In this document: positions 6,530-13,688 of the stretch, piece after piece | Layout of the letters: every line of letters begins with the position of its first letter | Numbering within the stretch: position 1 is the first letter of the stretch | Assembly (NCBI GenBank): GCA_019747615.1 | Contig: JAIEQQ010000028.1 | Location: 1-13,688, forward strand | DNA: 13,688 nucleotides | Reading direction: 5' to 3' | Source of the DNA: Phycisphaerales bacterium | Lineage (GTDB): Bacteria > Planctomycetota > Phycisphaerae > Phycisphaerales > UBA1924 | Notes under the pieces: model-generated | What the model was told of the DNA's origin: nothing | Database searches by the model: none | What the model saw: only the letters and a program-made list of their open reading frames with translations | Position numbers and translations under genes: made by a program

Positions 6530-6612
6530 GACGAACGAAACGGGTTGCGGAAAGACAGACGGACGATCGCACGAGCACGGCAGACGAGGCCAGTCCCGAC
6601 ACCAGGTGAAAC

Positions 6613-9600
6613 ATGATTGATCAATGCCCGACAAGTCATAAAGAAGGCAAGCCCGCGCATTCGGCGCGTTCGGCGCACGAGCTGGTGGGCGTCAGCGGGC
6701 AGGCGTACTGGCGCGGGCTGGAGGACGCCGCGGACACGCCGGAGTTCCGCGACTTCCTGGAGAAGGAGTTCCCCAGCGGCGCCAGCGAGCTGCTGAGCGG
6801 CAGCCGCCGAACGTTCCTGAAGCTCATGGGCGCGAGCGTCGCGCTGGCGGGCGCTGCGACGATGCCGGGCTGTCGTCGGCCTGATCACAAGATCCTGCCG
6901 TACAGCAAGAACGTGCCTGAGAACGTGATCCAAGGCAAGGCGTTGTTCTATGCGACGACGATGCCGCTGCCCGGCGGCGGTGCCGAGGGTTTGCTTGTTG
7001 AGACGCACGAGGGCCGGCCGACGAAGGTCGAGGGCAACCCGCTGCACCCTGTGAACCAGGGCAAGAGCAGCGTGTGGTCGCAGGCCAGCGTGCTGGAGCT
7101 GTACGACCCGGATCGCCTGATGGAGCCGGTGCTGGTGCAGAGCGCTGGCGAAGCGGCGACGGGGTATTCGTTCATCGCCGGCTGGGCCAACAGCGCCGGT
7201 CGCGTGAGCGTGAAGCGTGCGGACGAGACCGATGACGCGTTCAAGGCGCGTCAGGCTCAAGAGGCGAAGGTGTGGACCGACTGGAACCAGCCCGGCCATT
7301 TCAATCAGTACGACGCCAAGGGCGGCGAGGGCCTCGCGTTTGTCGTTGACAAGCGCACGAGCCCGACGCGCGATCGCCTTCGTGATCAGATCATGACCAA
7401 GTGGCCCAAGGCCCGCTGGTTCGTGTGGGATAGCGTGACTGGCAGCGGCAACAGCGTGGCGACCACCGCCGCGTTCGGCGCACCGATGGCCGATGTGCTC
7501 GATGTCGCCAAGGCGAACGTCGTCGTGTCGTTCGATCGCGACTTCCTGCAGTACGAGCCCGGCGCGCTGAGCAACTCACGCGGCTGGGGCGCCTCGCGCC
7601 GCGTGCTGCGTGCCAAGCAGGGCATGAGCCGCGTGTACTCGATCGAGAGCGCGTTCACCGTCACCGGCGGCACCGCCGACCATCGCCTCCGCATGGCCCC
7701 GAGCCAGATCGCCGCGGTCGTCGTCGCCATCACGCAGAAGGTCCTGCGATCACGCGCCGCCCGCGGTAGCGAAGCTCTGCTGGGCGCGATCAACGGGCTC
7801 ACGCCCAAGCTCGAGGGCGAGGCCCTGGCCCACGCCGACGAGATCGCGGCGGACCTGCTCAACGCCGACAACCTCGGCAAGTCCATCCTGATCTGCGGCG
7901 ACTCGCAGCCGGCATGGGTCCATGGGCTCTGCCTGGCGATGAACGAGGCGCTGGGCAACTTCGGCACGACGATGCGCATGCGGGCGATGAGCCGCGACGA
8001 AGCGGTGGATTCGTTCGGCGACCTGAGCCAGTGCGTCGAGCTTTTGAACGCCGGCAAGATCAGCACGCTGGTCTGCCTTGAGGTGAACCCGGCCTATGAC
8101 GCGCCGGGGAATCTGAAGTTTGCCGAGGCGATGAAGAAGGCCAGCACGCGTGTGACGCTGAGCGTTGATCGCAACGAGACCAGCGAACTGGCGACGGTGC
8201 GGCTGAACGGTGCGCACTTCCTTGAGAGCTGGGGCGATGCGACGGCCAGCGACGGCACGCCTTCGCTGACGCAGCCGATGATCGCGCCGCTGTACGACGG
8301 TCGCACGCAGATCGAAGTGCTCGCGATGATCGCGGGCCTGAGCTCGGCCCACGGGCACGACCTCGTTCGCGACACCTGGAAGGCCAAGCTCGGCGCGGCT
8401 GATGCGGAGTTTGAGAAGCGCTGGCGGCGCTCGCTGCACAACGGCGTGATCGACGCCGCGACGGCCAGCGCGTCCAAGCCCGAGGCGATGTCGTTCACGA
8501 ATCTCGCCAAGCTCGCATCGGGCGCGACGCTCGCGCCGGCGCCGACGCAGGACAAACTCGAAGTCGCGTTCGTCAGCGGCCTGATGCGCGACGGGCGCTT
8601 CGCCAACAACGGCTGGATGCAGGAGCTGCCGGACACCGCCAGCAAGATGGTGTGGGACAACGCCGCGCTCGTCTCGCCGAAGACCGCCCGCGAGCTGGGC
8701 GTCATGCAGTCGCCGCAGACCGACAAGAAGCCCTCGGGCCGAATGGTCGATCTGAGCCTCGGCGGTAAGAGCATCTCGATCGCGGTCTGGGCGGTGCCGG
8801 GCCTGCCGGAGAACACCGTCGTGCTGCCCTTGGGCTACGGGCGCAAGACCGTCGGCCTCGTCGGCGCTGGCAGCGGCTTTGATGTCAACCCGCTGCGCGA
8901 CAGCGCCTCGCCGATGGCCGCCTCCGGCGCGTCGATCAAGAAGAGCGAGACCGGCGACCGCTGGTACCCCATCAGCGTCACGCAGCTTCACGGCAGCATG
9001 GAAGGGCGCGCGATCGTTCGCGAGCTTGACAAGCCCGCATGGGACACCTTCGGCGATGAGCCCGTCGTCGTCAAGCCCGACTCCTACGGCCGGCCGCAGC
9101 CGCTCTCCCTGGGCGAGCGGCTCGAGGGTGGCGAGCTCAATCACATGCCCGCGCTCGTGCCGGTCTATCAAGACCCCAACCGCAACCGCGAAGAGGGCTA
9201 CTCAGGCGCTCGCGCCGGCAGGCCCACGCCCGGTGTCGCGGCGTATGACCGCGGCCCGCAGTGGGGTATGACGATCGATCTCAGCTCGTGCACCGGCTGC
9301 AACGTCTGCACCATCGCGTGTCAGGCGGAGAACAACATCCCCATCGTCGGCAAGATCGAGGTCAACAAGGGCCGCGAGATGGCGTGGATCCGCGTGGACC
9401 GCTACTTCCGCGGCAACGTTGACGAGCCTGACGGCCTGCTCAATCAGCCCGTGGCCTGCGTGCATTGCGAGGCCGCACCCTGCGAGGTCGTCTGCCCGGT
9501 CAACGCGACCGTCCACGGCAGCGAGGGCCACAACTACATGGTCTACAACCGCTGCATCGGCACGCGGTATTGCGCCAACAACTGCCCGTACAAGGTCCGC

Positions 9601-10341
9601 CGCTTTAACTTCTTTGACTACGGCGTCACGAAGTATCAGGGCGGGCTCAAGGAATCGATCGAGGGCGTCGTGGGCACGACGGTGACGGAGAACCTGCCGG
9701 CGAACCACAACTTGATCCCGCCGCGACTGCGGAAGCAGCTTGACGAAATCACGAAGTTCGGCAAGAACCCCAGCGTCACGGTGCGTTCGCGCGGCGTGAT
9801 GGAGAAGTGCTCGTACTGCATCCAGCGCACCAACGAGGCCAAGACCGACTACAAGATCGGCACCGGCAAGCGGCCTGAGGATTTCTTCCCCGATGGCCTG
9901 GTGCAGACCGCCTGCCAGCAGGCCTGCCCGACGAACTCGATCGTCTTCGGCAACCTGCTGGACACCACCGGCGAGTACGACGACACCGAGATGCCCGGCG
10001 GCAAGCGCAAGGGCTCGAAGGTCTACAACCTTCGCGAGCACAACCGCGCGTATCTGTTGCTGGGCTATCTGGCGACGCGCCCGCGCACGAGCCACCTCGT
10101 TCGCGTCAACAACCCGAATGTTGAGCTGCTGAGCAAGCTGGGCAAGAAGGACCGACTGGCCCGGATCAAGGACCCGTTTAGCCATGGCGGTGATCACGGC
10201 GGCGGGCACGGAAAGCCGGGCGAGCATGGTGGCTCGGGCAAGAGCAGCGAGCACAGTTTCATCGACCCGGTTAAGGCGCGTGGTGAGGACGGCTACAAGC
10301 TCTCGTTGGGCGTCTTGCCCGCGAGCGGAGTTCACGCATGA
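6613..10341 (+). CDS. actB: Alternative complex III ActB, molybdopterin-family domain fused to Fe-S domain
   Basis: The protein is 1242 residues. It starts with the extended Tat signal typical of ActB: a cytoplasmic lead-in with [18 protein letters not shown] (31-48), then SRRTFLK (64-70), a hydrophobic stretch and Cys87, a candidate lipidation site. The large middle part is the molybdopterin-oxidoreductase-like domain, which in characterised ACIII binds no Mo cofactor. The C-terminal part carries 15 cluster-type cysteines: C893/C896/C899/C903, C949/C952/C957/C961, C981/C987/C991 and C1066/C1069/C1101/C1105. This fits three [4Fe-4S] and one [3Fe-4S] cluster, as known for ActB. The protein takes electrons from quinol oxidised at ActC and hands them to ActA hemes in the periplasm. 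After the Fe-S domain comes a Gly/His-rich segment (about 1191-1214). AGGTG at 6604-6608 supports the ATG. The stop overlaps the actC start by four bases. Confidence 0.95.
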   Translation: MIDQCPTSHKEGKPAHSARSAHELVGVSGQAYWRGLEDAADTPEFRDFLEKEFPSGASELLSGSRRTFLKLMGASVALAGAATMPGCRRPDHKILPYSKNVPENVIQGKALFYATTMPLPGGGAEGLLVETHEGRPTKVEGNPLHPVNQGKSSVWSQASVLELYDPDRLMEPVLVQSAGEAATGYSFIAGWANSAGRVSVKRADETDDAFKARQAQEAKVWTDWNQPGHFNQYDAKGGEGLAFVVDKRTSPTRDRLRDQIMTKWPKARWFVWDSVTGSGNSVATTAAFGAPMADVLDVAKANVVVSFDRDFLQYEPGALSNSRGWGASRRVLRAKQGMSRVYSIESAFTVTGGTADHRLRMAPSQIAAVVVAITQKVLRSRAARGSEALLGAINGLTPKLEGEALAHADEIAADLLNADNLGKSILICGDSQPAWVHGLCLAMNEALGNFGTTMRMRAMSRDEAVDSFGDLSQCVELLNAGKISTLVCLEVNPAYDAPGNLKFAEAMKKASTRVTLSVDRNETSELATVRLNGAHFLESWGDATASDGTPSLTQPMIAPLYDGRTQIEVLAMIAGLSSAHGHDLVRDTWKAKLGAADAEFEKRWRRSLHNGVIDAATASASKPEAMSFTNLAKLASGATLAPAPTQDKLEVAFVSGLMRDGRFANNGWMQELPDTASKMVWDNAALVSPKTARELGVMQSPQTDKKPSGRMVDLSLGGKSISIAVWAVPGLPENTVVLPLGYGRKTVGLVGAGSGFDVNPLRDSASPMAASGASIKKSETGDRWYPISVTQLHGSMEGRAIVRELDKPAWDTFGDEPVVVKPDSYGRPQPLSLGERLEGGELNHMPALVPVYQDPNRNREEGYSGARAGRPTPGVAAYDRGPQWGMTIDLSSCTGCNVCTIACQAENNIPIVGKIEVNKGREMAWIRVDRYFRGNVDEPDGLLNQPVACVHCEAAPCEVVCPVNATVHGSEGHNYMVYNRCIGTRYCANNCPYKVRRFNFFDYGVTKYQGGLKESIEGVVGTTVTENLPANHNLIPPRLRKQLDEITKFGKNPSVTVRSRGVMEKCSYCIQRTNEAKTDYKIGTGKRPEDFFPDGLVQTACQQACPTNSIVFGNLLDTTGEYDDTEMPGGKRKGSKVYNLREHNRAYLLLGYLATRPRTSHLVRVNNPNVELLSKLGKKDRLARIKDPFSHGGDHGGGHGKPGEHGGSGKSSEHSFIDPVKARGEDGYKLSLGVLPASGVHA

Positions 10342-12008
10342 GTGCGATCAATCCTGATCAGACAACGGCGCAGCGGCTCGCGGGGATGATCTCCTCGCCC
10401 AAGCCGCCGCGGATTGAAGACCCGGTGACTCGGGACGGGTCGCTCGTTGAGGACCCGGCGGTGCGCGCGCCGCTGGTGCTCGGCGATCGCACGTTCAACG
10501 ACGTGACCGAGACGGTGTGCGGCTACATCGAGAAGGGCCCGGGTCGCTGGTGGATGCCGGCGTTCGGTCTGGCCTCGGGCGTCGCGGGCCTGATGCCCCT
10601 GATGATCCTGTACCTGGTGACCACGGGCGTCGGTGTGTGGGGTCTGAACAACCACGTCGACTGGGCGTGGGACATCACGAACTTCGTGTTCTGGATCGGC
10701 ATCGGCCACGCCGGAACTCTGATCAGCGCGATCCTGTGCTTGCTCAAGCAGAAGTGGCGTACGAGCATCAACCGTGCCGCGGAGGCGATGACGATCTTCG
10801 CGGTCATCTGCGCCGGCACGTTCCCGGGCATTCACGTCGGTCGCATCTGGATGACCTGGATGCTGTTCCCGATCCCCAACGCCAACGCGATCTGGCCGAA
10901 CTTCAGCAGCCCGCTGCTGTGGGACGTCTTCGCCGTCAGCACGTACGCGACGGTCTCGGCGCTGTTCTGGTACATGGGCATGATCCCCGACTTTGCGACG
11001 CTCCGCGATCGCGCCGCGATCCGCCTGATGCGTGACGGGCAGGACGCCGAGACGCTGCCGATCCTGAACATCCGCGTGGACATGATCCGCGCCCGGATCT
11101 ACGGCATCCTCTCCATGGGCTGGCGCTTCAGCGCCCGCCATTGGCACACGTACGAGAAGGCGTATCTCATGCTCGCGGGCATCAGCACGCCGCTGGTGTT
11201 GAGCGTGCACTCGATCGTGTCGTTCGACTTCGCCACCAGCATCGTGCCCGGCTGGCACACGACGATCTTCCCGCCGTACTTCGTGGCCGGTGCGATCTTC
11301 GGCGGCTTCGCGATGGTGCTGATGCTGCTGATCCCCTCGCGCGAGCTCTTCCCGGGCATGAAGGACCTGGTGACGCTGCGTCACCTTGAGAACATGTCCA
11401 AGATCATCCTGGTCACGGGCTTCATGGTCGGCTTCGCGTACGCCATGGAGTTCTTCGTCGCGTGGTACGGCGCGAACAAGTACGAGCAGGACGTGTTCAT
11501 CTACAACCGCCTGATCCCGCCGTTCTTCGCCGTCACCGGCGAGGATGGGCAGTTGAAGTACGCGCCGTACTGGTGGGCGTACTGGGCCATGATCTCGTGC
11601 AACGTGATCTCGCCGCAGTTGTTCTGGTTCAAGTGGGCCCGCCAGAGCCCGGTGGCGATCTTCATCGTCGCCTTCGCTGTCACCATCGGCATGTGGTTCG
11701 AGCGCTTCGTCATCATCGTCACCTCGCTGCACCGGGCCTTCCTGCCCAGCGAGTGGGGCATGTTCTTCGCAACGCCGGTGGACATCCTCACCTTCGTCGG
11801 CTCGTGCGGCACGTTCCTGACGCTCTACCTCCTCTTCGTCCGCTTCCTGCCGCAGTTTGCCATGAGCGAGATCAAGAACGTGATGCCGCAGGCCAACCCG
11901 CACTGGGAGGGCTACGGCCACAGTCACGGTTCCAACACCCCCCCCGCCTCGGGCGCCACGCCCGCTGGTGCCCATCACGCGCCCGATGCGCCGAAGGAGG
12001 GCCTGTAA
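10338..12008 (+). CDS. actC: Alternative complex III ActC, NrfD-like quinol-binding membrane subunit
   Basis: The protein is 556 residues and belongs to the NrfD/PsrC family. About 70 hydrophilic residues precede roughly ten membrane helices (about 75-100, 115-137, 150-175, 195-217, 273-293, 308-333, 353-378, 410-430, 437-462, 483-505). Motifs expected of ActC are present: [12 protein letters not shown] (121-132), [16 protein letters not shown] (159-174), [13 protein letters not shown] (287-299), [16 protein letters not shown] (305-320) and [13 protein letters not shown] (453-465). The conserved His and Asp residues among them are candidates for the quinol site and proton path. In ACIII, ActC oxidises menaquinol or ubiquinol next to ActB. 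A His-rich hydrophilic tail (about 522-550) follows the last helix. It is translationally coupled to actB through the ATGA overlap and ends two bases before actD, whose AAGGAGG lies inside the last actC codons. Confidence 0.94.
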   Translation: MSAINPDQTTAQRLAGMISSPKPPRIEDPVTRDGSLVEDPAVRAPLVLGDRTFNDVTETVCGYIEKGPGRWWMPAFGLASGVAGLMPLMILYLVTTGVGVWGLNNHVDWAWDITNFVFWIGIGHAGTLISAILCLLKQKWRTSINRAAEAMTIFAVICAGTFPGIHVGRIWMTWMLFPIPNANAIWPNFSSPLLWDVFAVSTYATVSALFWYMGMIPDFATLRDRAAIRLMRDGQDAETLPILNIRVDMIRARIYGILSMGWRFSARHWHTYEKAYLMLAGISTPLVLSVHSIVSFDFATSIVPGWHTTIFPPYFVAGAIFGGFAMVLMLLIPSRELFPGMKDLVTLRHLENMSKIILVTGFMVGFAYAMEFFVAWYGANKYEQDVFIYNRLIPPFFAVTGEDGQLKYAPYWWAYWAMISCNVISPQLFWFKWARQSPVAIFIVAFAVTIGMWFERFVIIVTSLHRAFLPSEWGMFFATPVDILTFVGSCGTFLTLYLLFVRFLPQFAMSEIKNVMPQANPHWEGYGHSHGSNTPPASGATPAGAHHAPDAPKEGL

Positions 12009-12010
12009 TC

Positions 12011-12607
12011 ATGTCCAGTAAGAAGGTCTACAAGACAGAGTCCGGCGCCGCCGTCCACGGCGTGATCGCCGAGTTCGCCAACCCGGCGGACCTCTCGCAC
12101 GCCGCGGAGAAGGTCCGCGACGCCGGCTACCGCCAGTGGGACGTCTACTCGCCATTCCCGGTCCACGGCATGGAAGAAGCCATGGGCCAGAAGCCCACGA
12201 AGCTCCCGATCCTCGTGGCGTGCCTGGGCCTCACCGGCGCGTTCGTTGGCTTCGGGTTTCAGTACTTCGTGCGCCACATCGAGTATCCGATCATCCATCA
12301 GGCCAAGCCCACCGACTCGTGGCAGGTGCTGATCCCGGTCACGTTCGAGATCGGCGTGGCGTTCACGGCTTTCAGCGCGCTGCTGGGCATGTTCATCTTC
12401 AACGCGCTTCCGCGTTGGAATCACCCGCTGCTCCGCAGCCGGCGGTTCTTGGGCGTGAGCGATGACAAGTTCATCATCGCGATCGAAGCGGCGGATGAGA
12501 AGTTCGAGCCGCATGGCGTCCGCACGATGTTCGAGAAGTCGGGCGCCATCGCCGTCGAACTGGTGGAAGAAGAGATGGACACGGTGAAGGTTCGCGCGGC
12601 GCATTGA
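12011..12607 (+). CDS. actD: Alternative complex III ActD (DUF3341)
   Basis: The protein is 198 residues. It starts with a soluble domain carrying the DUF3341 signature: HGVIAEFANPADLSHAAEKV (16-35), then YRQWDVYSPFPVHGMEEAMG (40-59). Two membrane helices follow at about 66-87 and 107-132, then NALPRWNHPLLRS (131-143) and a C-terminal soluble part with DDKFIIAIEA (151-160). ActD is a structural membrane subunit of ACIII without cofactors, lying beside ActC and ActF. AAGGAGG at 11994-12000, ten bases before the ATG, supports the start. The same frame is open far upstream inside actC, but that part is an actC shadow. The end of the gene carries an 11-bp direct repeat that spans its stop codon. 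Confidence 0.92.
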   Translation: MSSKKVYKTESGAAVHGVIAEFANPADLSHAAEKVRDAGYRQWDVYSPFPVHGMEEAMGQKPTKLPILVACLGLTGAFVGFGFQYFVRHIEYPIIHQAKPTDSWQVLIPVTFEIGVAFTAFSALLGMFIFNALPRWNHPLLRSRRFLGVSDDKFIIAIEAADEKFEPHGVRTMFEKSGAIAVELVEEEMDTVKVRAAH

Positions 12608-12621
12608 TTGGCGGCGCATTG
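12596..12621 (+). repeat. Short direct repeat at the actD stop
   Basis: GCGGCGCATTG occurs at 12596-12606 and again at 12611-12621, four bases apart. The first copy encodes the end of ActD up to the stop codon and the second lies just after it. It looks like a small local duplication in the 76-base actD-actE gap. Confidence 0.6.
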
Positions 12622-12683
12622 GTTGGTTGAGTGATCTCGGCGGTGCAGTCGCTGGCAAGCAGACCTTGAAAGAGACGGGTGAT

Positions 12684-13589
12684 ATGAAGGGCACGAACAT
12701 GACCACGACGAGAATCTTTCCGCTGACGGCGCTGGTGCTCGTCTGCGTAGTCGGCGGCGGGATGAACGCCGGATGCCGGAGCGATCGGTTCGACAAGCCG
12801 CCGCGCCAGCTGTTGCCTGACATGGACGACTCGCCGAAGTTCAAGCCACAGACCGCGACAGAGTTCTTTGAGGACGGTCGCGCGATGCGCCCCAGCGTGC
12901 CGGGCGCCGTGGCCTTCGGCGTTTCATCGGACGCGGCCGACGCGCTCCGCGCAACGTTCCTTCGCGAGGACCAGGGCCTGTACGCCGGGCGCGACGCCAG
13001 CGGCGAGTACCTGGCGCGGATCCCCTCGAGCGTGACGGTCGATGCGTCGCTGCTGGCCCGCGGGGCTGAGAAGTACAACATCTACTGCGCCGTGTGCCAC
13101 AACTACGACGGCTACGGCAAGGGCATGGTCGGCGAGCAGTGGTCGTATCCGCTGCCGAACTTCCACGATCCGAAGTACAAGGCCGGCGCGACCGAGGAAG
13201 TCGTCGACGCGACGACGGGTGCCAAGCGCACGATCGCCGCGAAGACCTCGCTCGACGGCTACATCTTCGATGTGGTTCGCAACGGCGTGGAGAACGGCGC
13301 GAAGATGCCCGGCTACGGGCACGCGATCAAGCCCGCCGACGCGTGGGCGGTGGTGGCGTACTTCCGCGCGTTGCAGGCGTCGCAGGACGGTCAGATCGCG
13401 GTCGATGTTCCGGCCGAGAAGCGGGCCGATGTGAGCGCCGCGGTTGAGCGCGCCAATCGCATGTTCCTGGACAAGAAGGCGGCGGACGCGAAGAAAGCCG
13501 CGGAAGAAGACGCGGAGCGCGAGCGGCTCGAGGCCGAGAAGAGGGCCCGCAAGAACAACAAGCCGGCCACGCCGGAGGTGAAGCCATGA
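12684..13589 (+). CDS. actE: Alternative complex III ActE, monoheme cytochrome c lipoprotein
   Basis: The protein is 301 residues from the ATG at 12684. A second ATG at 12699 has AAGG eight bases upstream and is equally possible; an upstream in-frame TTG at 12627 is unlikely. The N-terminus is a lipoprotein-type signal (TTTRIFPLTALVLVCVVGGG) ending at NAGC, so Cys31 is the probable lipidated residue, as in characterised ActE. After a linker with RSDRFDKPPRQL, one class I cytochrome c domain has CAVCH (135-139) and the likely axial methionine in GAKMPGYG (Met208). ActE accepts electrons from ActA and carries them to the oxidase in the periplasm. The last 40 or so residues (about 261-301) are Lys/Glu/Ala-rich and probably form a charged helix outside the cytochrome fold. 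The stop overlaps the next start by four bases (ATGA), which couples translation. Confidence 0.92.
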   Translation: MKGTNMTTTRIFPLTALVLVCVVGGGMNAGCRSDRFDKPPRQLLPDMDDSPKFKPQTATEFFEDGRAMRPSVPGAVAFGVSSDAADALRATFLREDQGLYAGRDASGEYLARIPSSVTVDASLLARGAEKYNIYCAVCHNYDGYGKGMVGEQWSYPLPNFHDPKYKAGATEEVVDATTGAKRTIAAKTSLDGYIFDVVRNGVENGAKMPGYGHAIKPADAWAVVAYFRALQASQDGQIAVDVPAEKRADVSAAVERANRMFLDKKAADAKKAAEEDAERERLEAEKRARKNNKPATPEVKP

Positions 13590-13688
13590 GTTCCATCAGC
13601 GCAGGCTCTGATCTCCATCGCGGGCACGATCACGCGTCGCACGGGGCAAGCGCCCACGGCGGCGGGCACGGGGTTGACCCAGGACTTT
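13586..13688 (+). CDS. actF: Probable alternative complex III ActF, N-terminal fragment (runs off right edge)
   Basis: Only the first 34 codons are in the window. The ATG overlaps the actE stop and has GGAGG at 13574-13578, seven bases upstream, so this is a real, coupled gene start. The peptide begins MSSISAGSDL and is then very rich in His and Gly, with seven histidines (11, 14, 16, 19, 24, 28 and the HD/SH surroundings) by residue 28. No conserved domain is visible yet. ActF, a second NrfD-like membrane subunit involved in proton conduction, is called from operon position alone: act clusters read A-B-C-D-E-F. Another downstream respiratory gene cannot be fully ruled out. Confidence 0.65.
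   Translation, partial: MSSISAGSDLHRGHDHASHGASAHGGGHGVDPGL

Noticed and set aside
6437..6540. Intrinsic terminator after actA
   Set aside because: The hairpin is long and interrupted and is followed by GACGAACGAAAC rather than a T-run, and the operon continues with actB.
7750..9171. Open frame of 473 codons on the minus strand inside actB
   Set aside because: Fully antisense to actB, with no start signal and no family features.
10332..11978. Open frame of 548 codons on the minus strand opposite actC
   Set aside because: Its His/Asp/Arg-rich translation is the complement of membrane-helix codons in actC, not a real protein.

Overview
The window is high-GC DNA from a bacterium that is most likely a member of the Planctomycetota, possibly Phycisphaerae-like. 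The reasons are a DUF1800/DUF1501 gene pair, which is typical of and expanded in that phylum, next to a heme A synthase and an alternative complex III (ACIII, act) operon in place of a cytochrome bc1 complex. The phylum call is inference from gene content, since no rRNA is present.

Left part, minus strand. Reading from position 3663 down to 1: a DUF1800 protein (3663-2095), a Tat-exported DUF1501 protein (1954-629), and the N-terminal part of a membrane-anchored, sensor-like protein that leaves the window at position 1 (start 547). The two DUF genes share an identical 9-base leader next to their start codons and are separated by 140 bases holding two small tandem-repeat arrays. Upstream of the DUF1800 gene, 305 bases have no supportable gene but contain a 14-bp palindrome. 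Before that on the same strand lies ctaA (5450-3969), a heme A synthase carrying an extra N-terminal membrane domain of about 165 residues.

Right part, plus strand. A 287-bp divergent region separates ctaA from the act operon: actA (pentaheme cytochrome c), actB (cofactor-less molybdopterin-family domain fused to a four-cluster iron-sulfur domain), actC (NrfD-like quinol-site membrane subunit), actD (DUF3341), actE (monoheme cytochrome c lipoprotein) and the first 34 codons of the probable actF. Four of the five gene junctions are tight or short (4-bp overlaps at actB/actC and actE/actF, 2 bases at actC/actD, 76 bases at actD/actE). The exception is the 176-base actA-actB gap, which holds a long imperfect hairpin built from 7-bp repeats.

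Together, the right part encodes a membrane complex that oxidises quinol and passes electrons through Fe-S clusters and hemes to a terminal oxidase. CtaA supplies heme A for such an oxidase, which is expected just beyond the right edge. I see no wholly new enzyme system. The least-explained items are the N-terminal domain on CtaA, the His-rich tails on three ACIII subunits, the intergenic periodic repeats (one folding into a long hairpin), and the uncharacterised DUF1800/DUF1501 pair.
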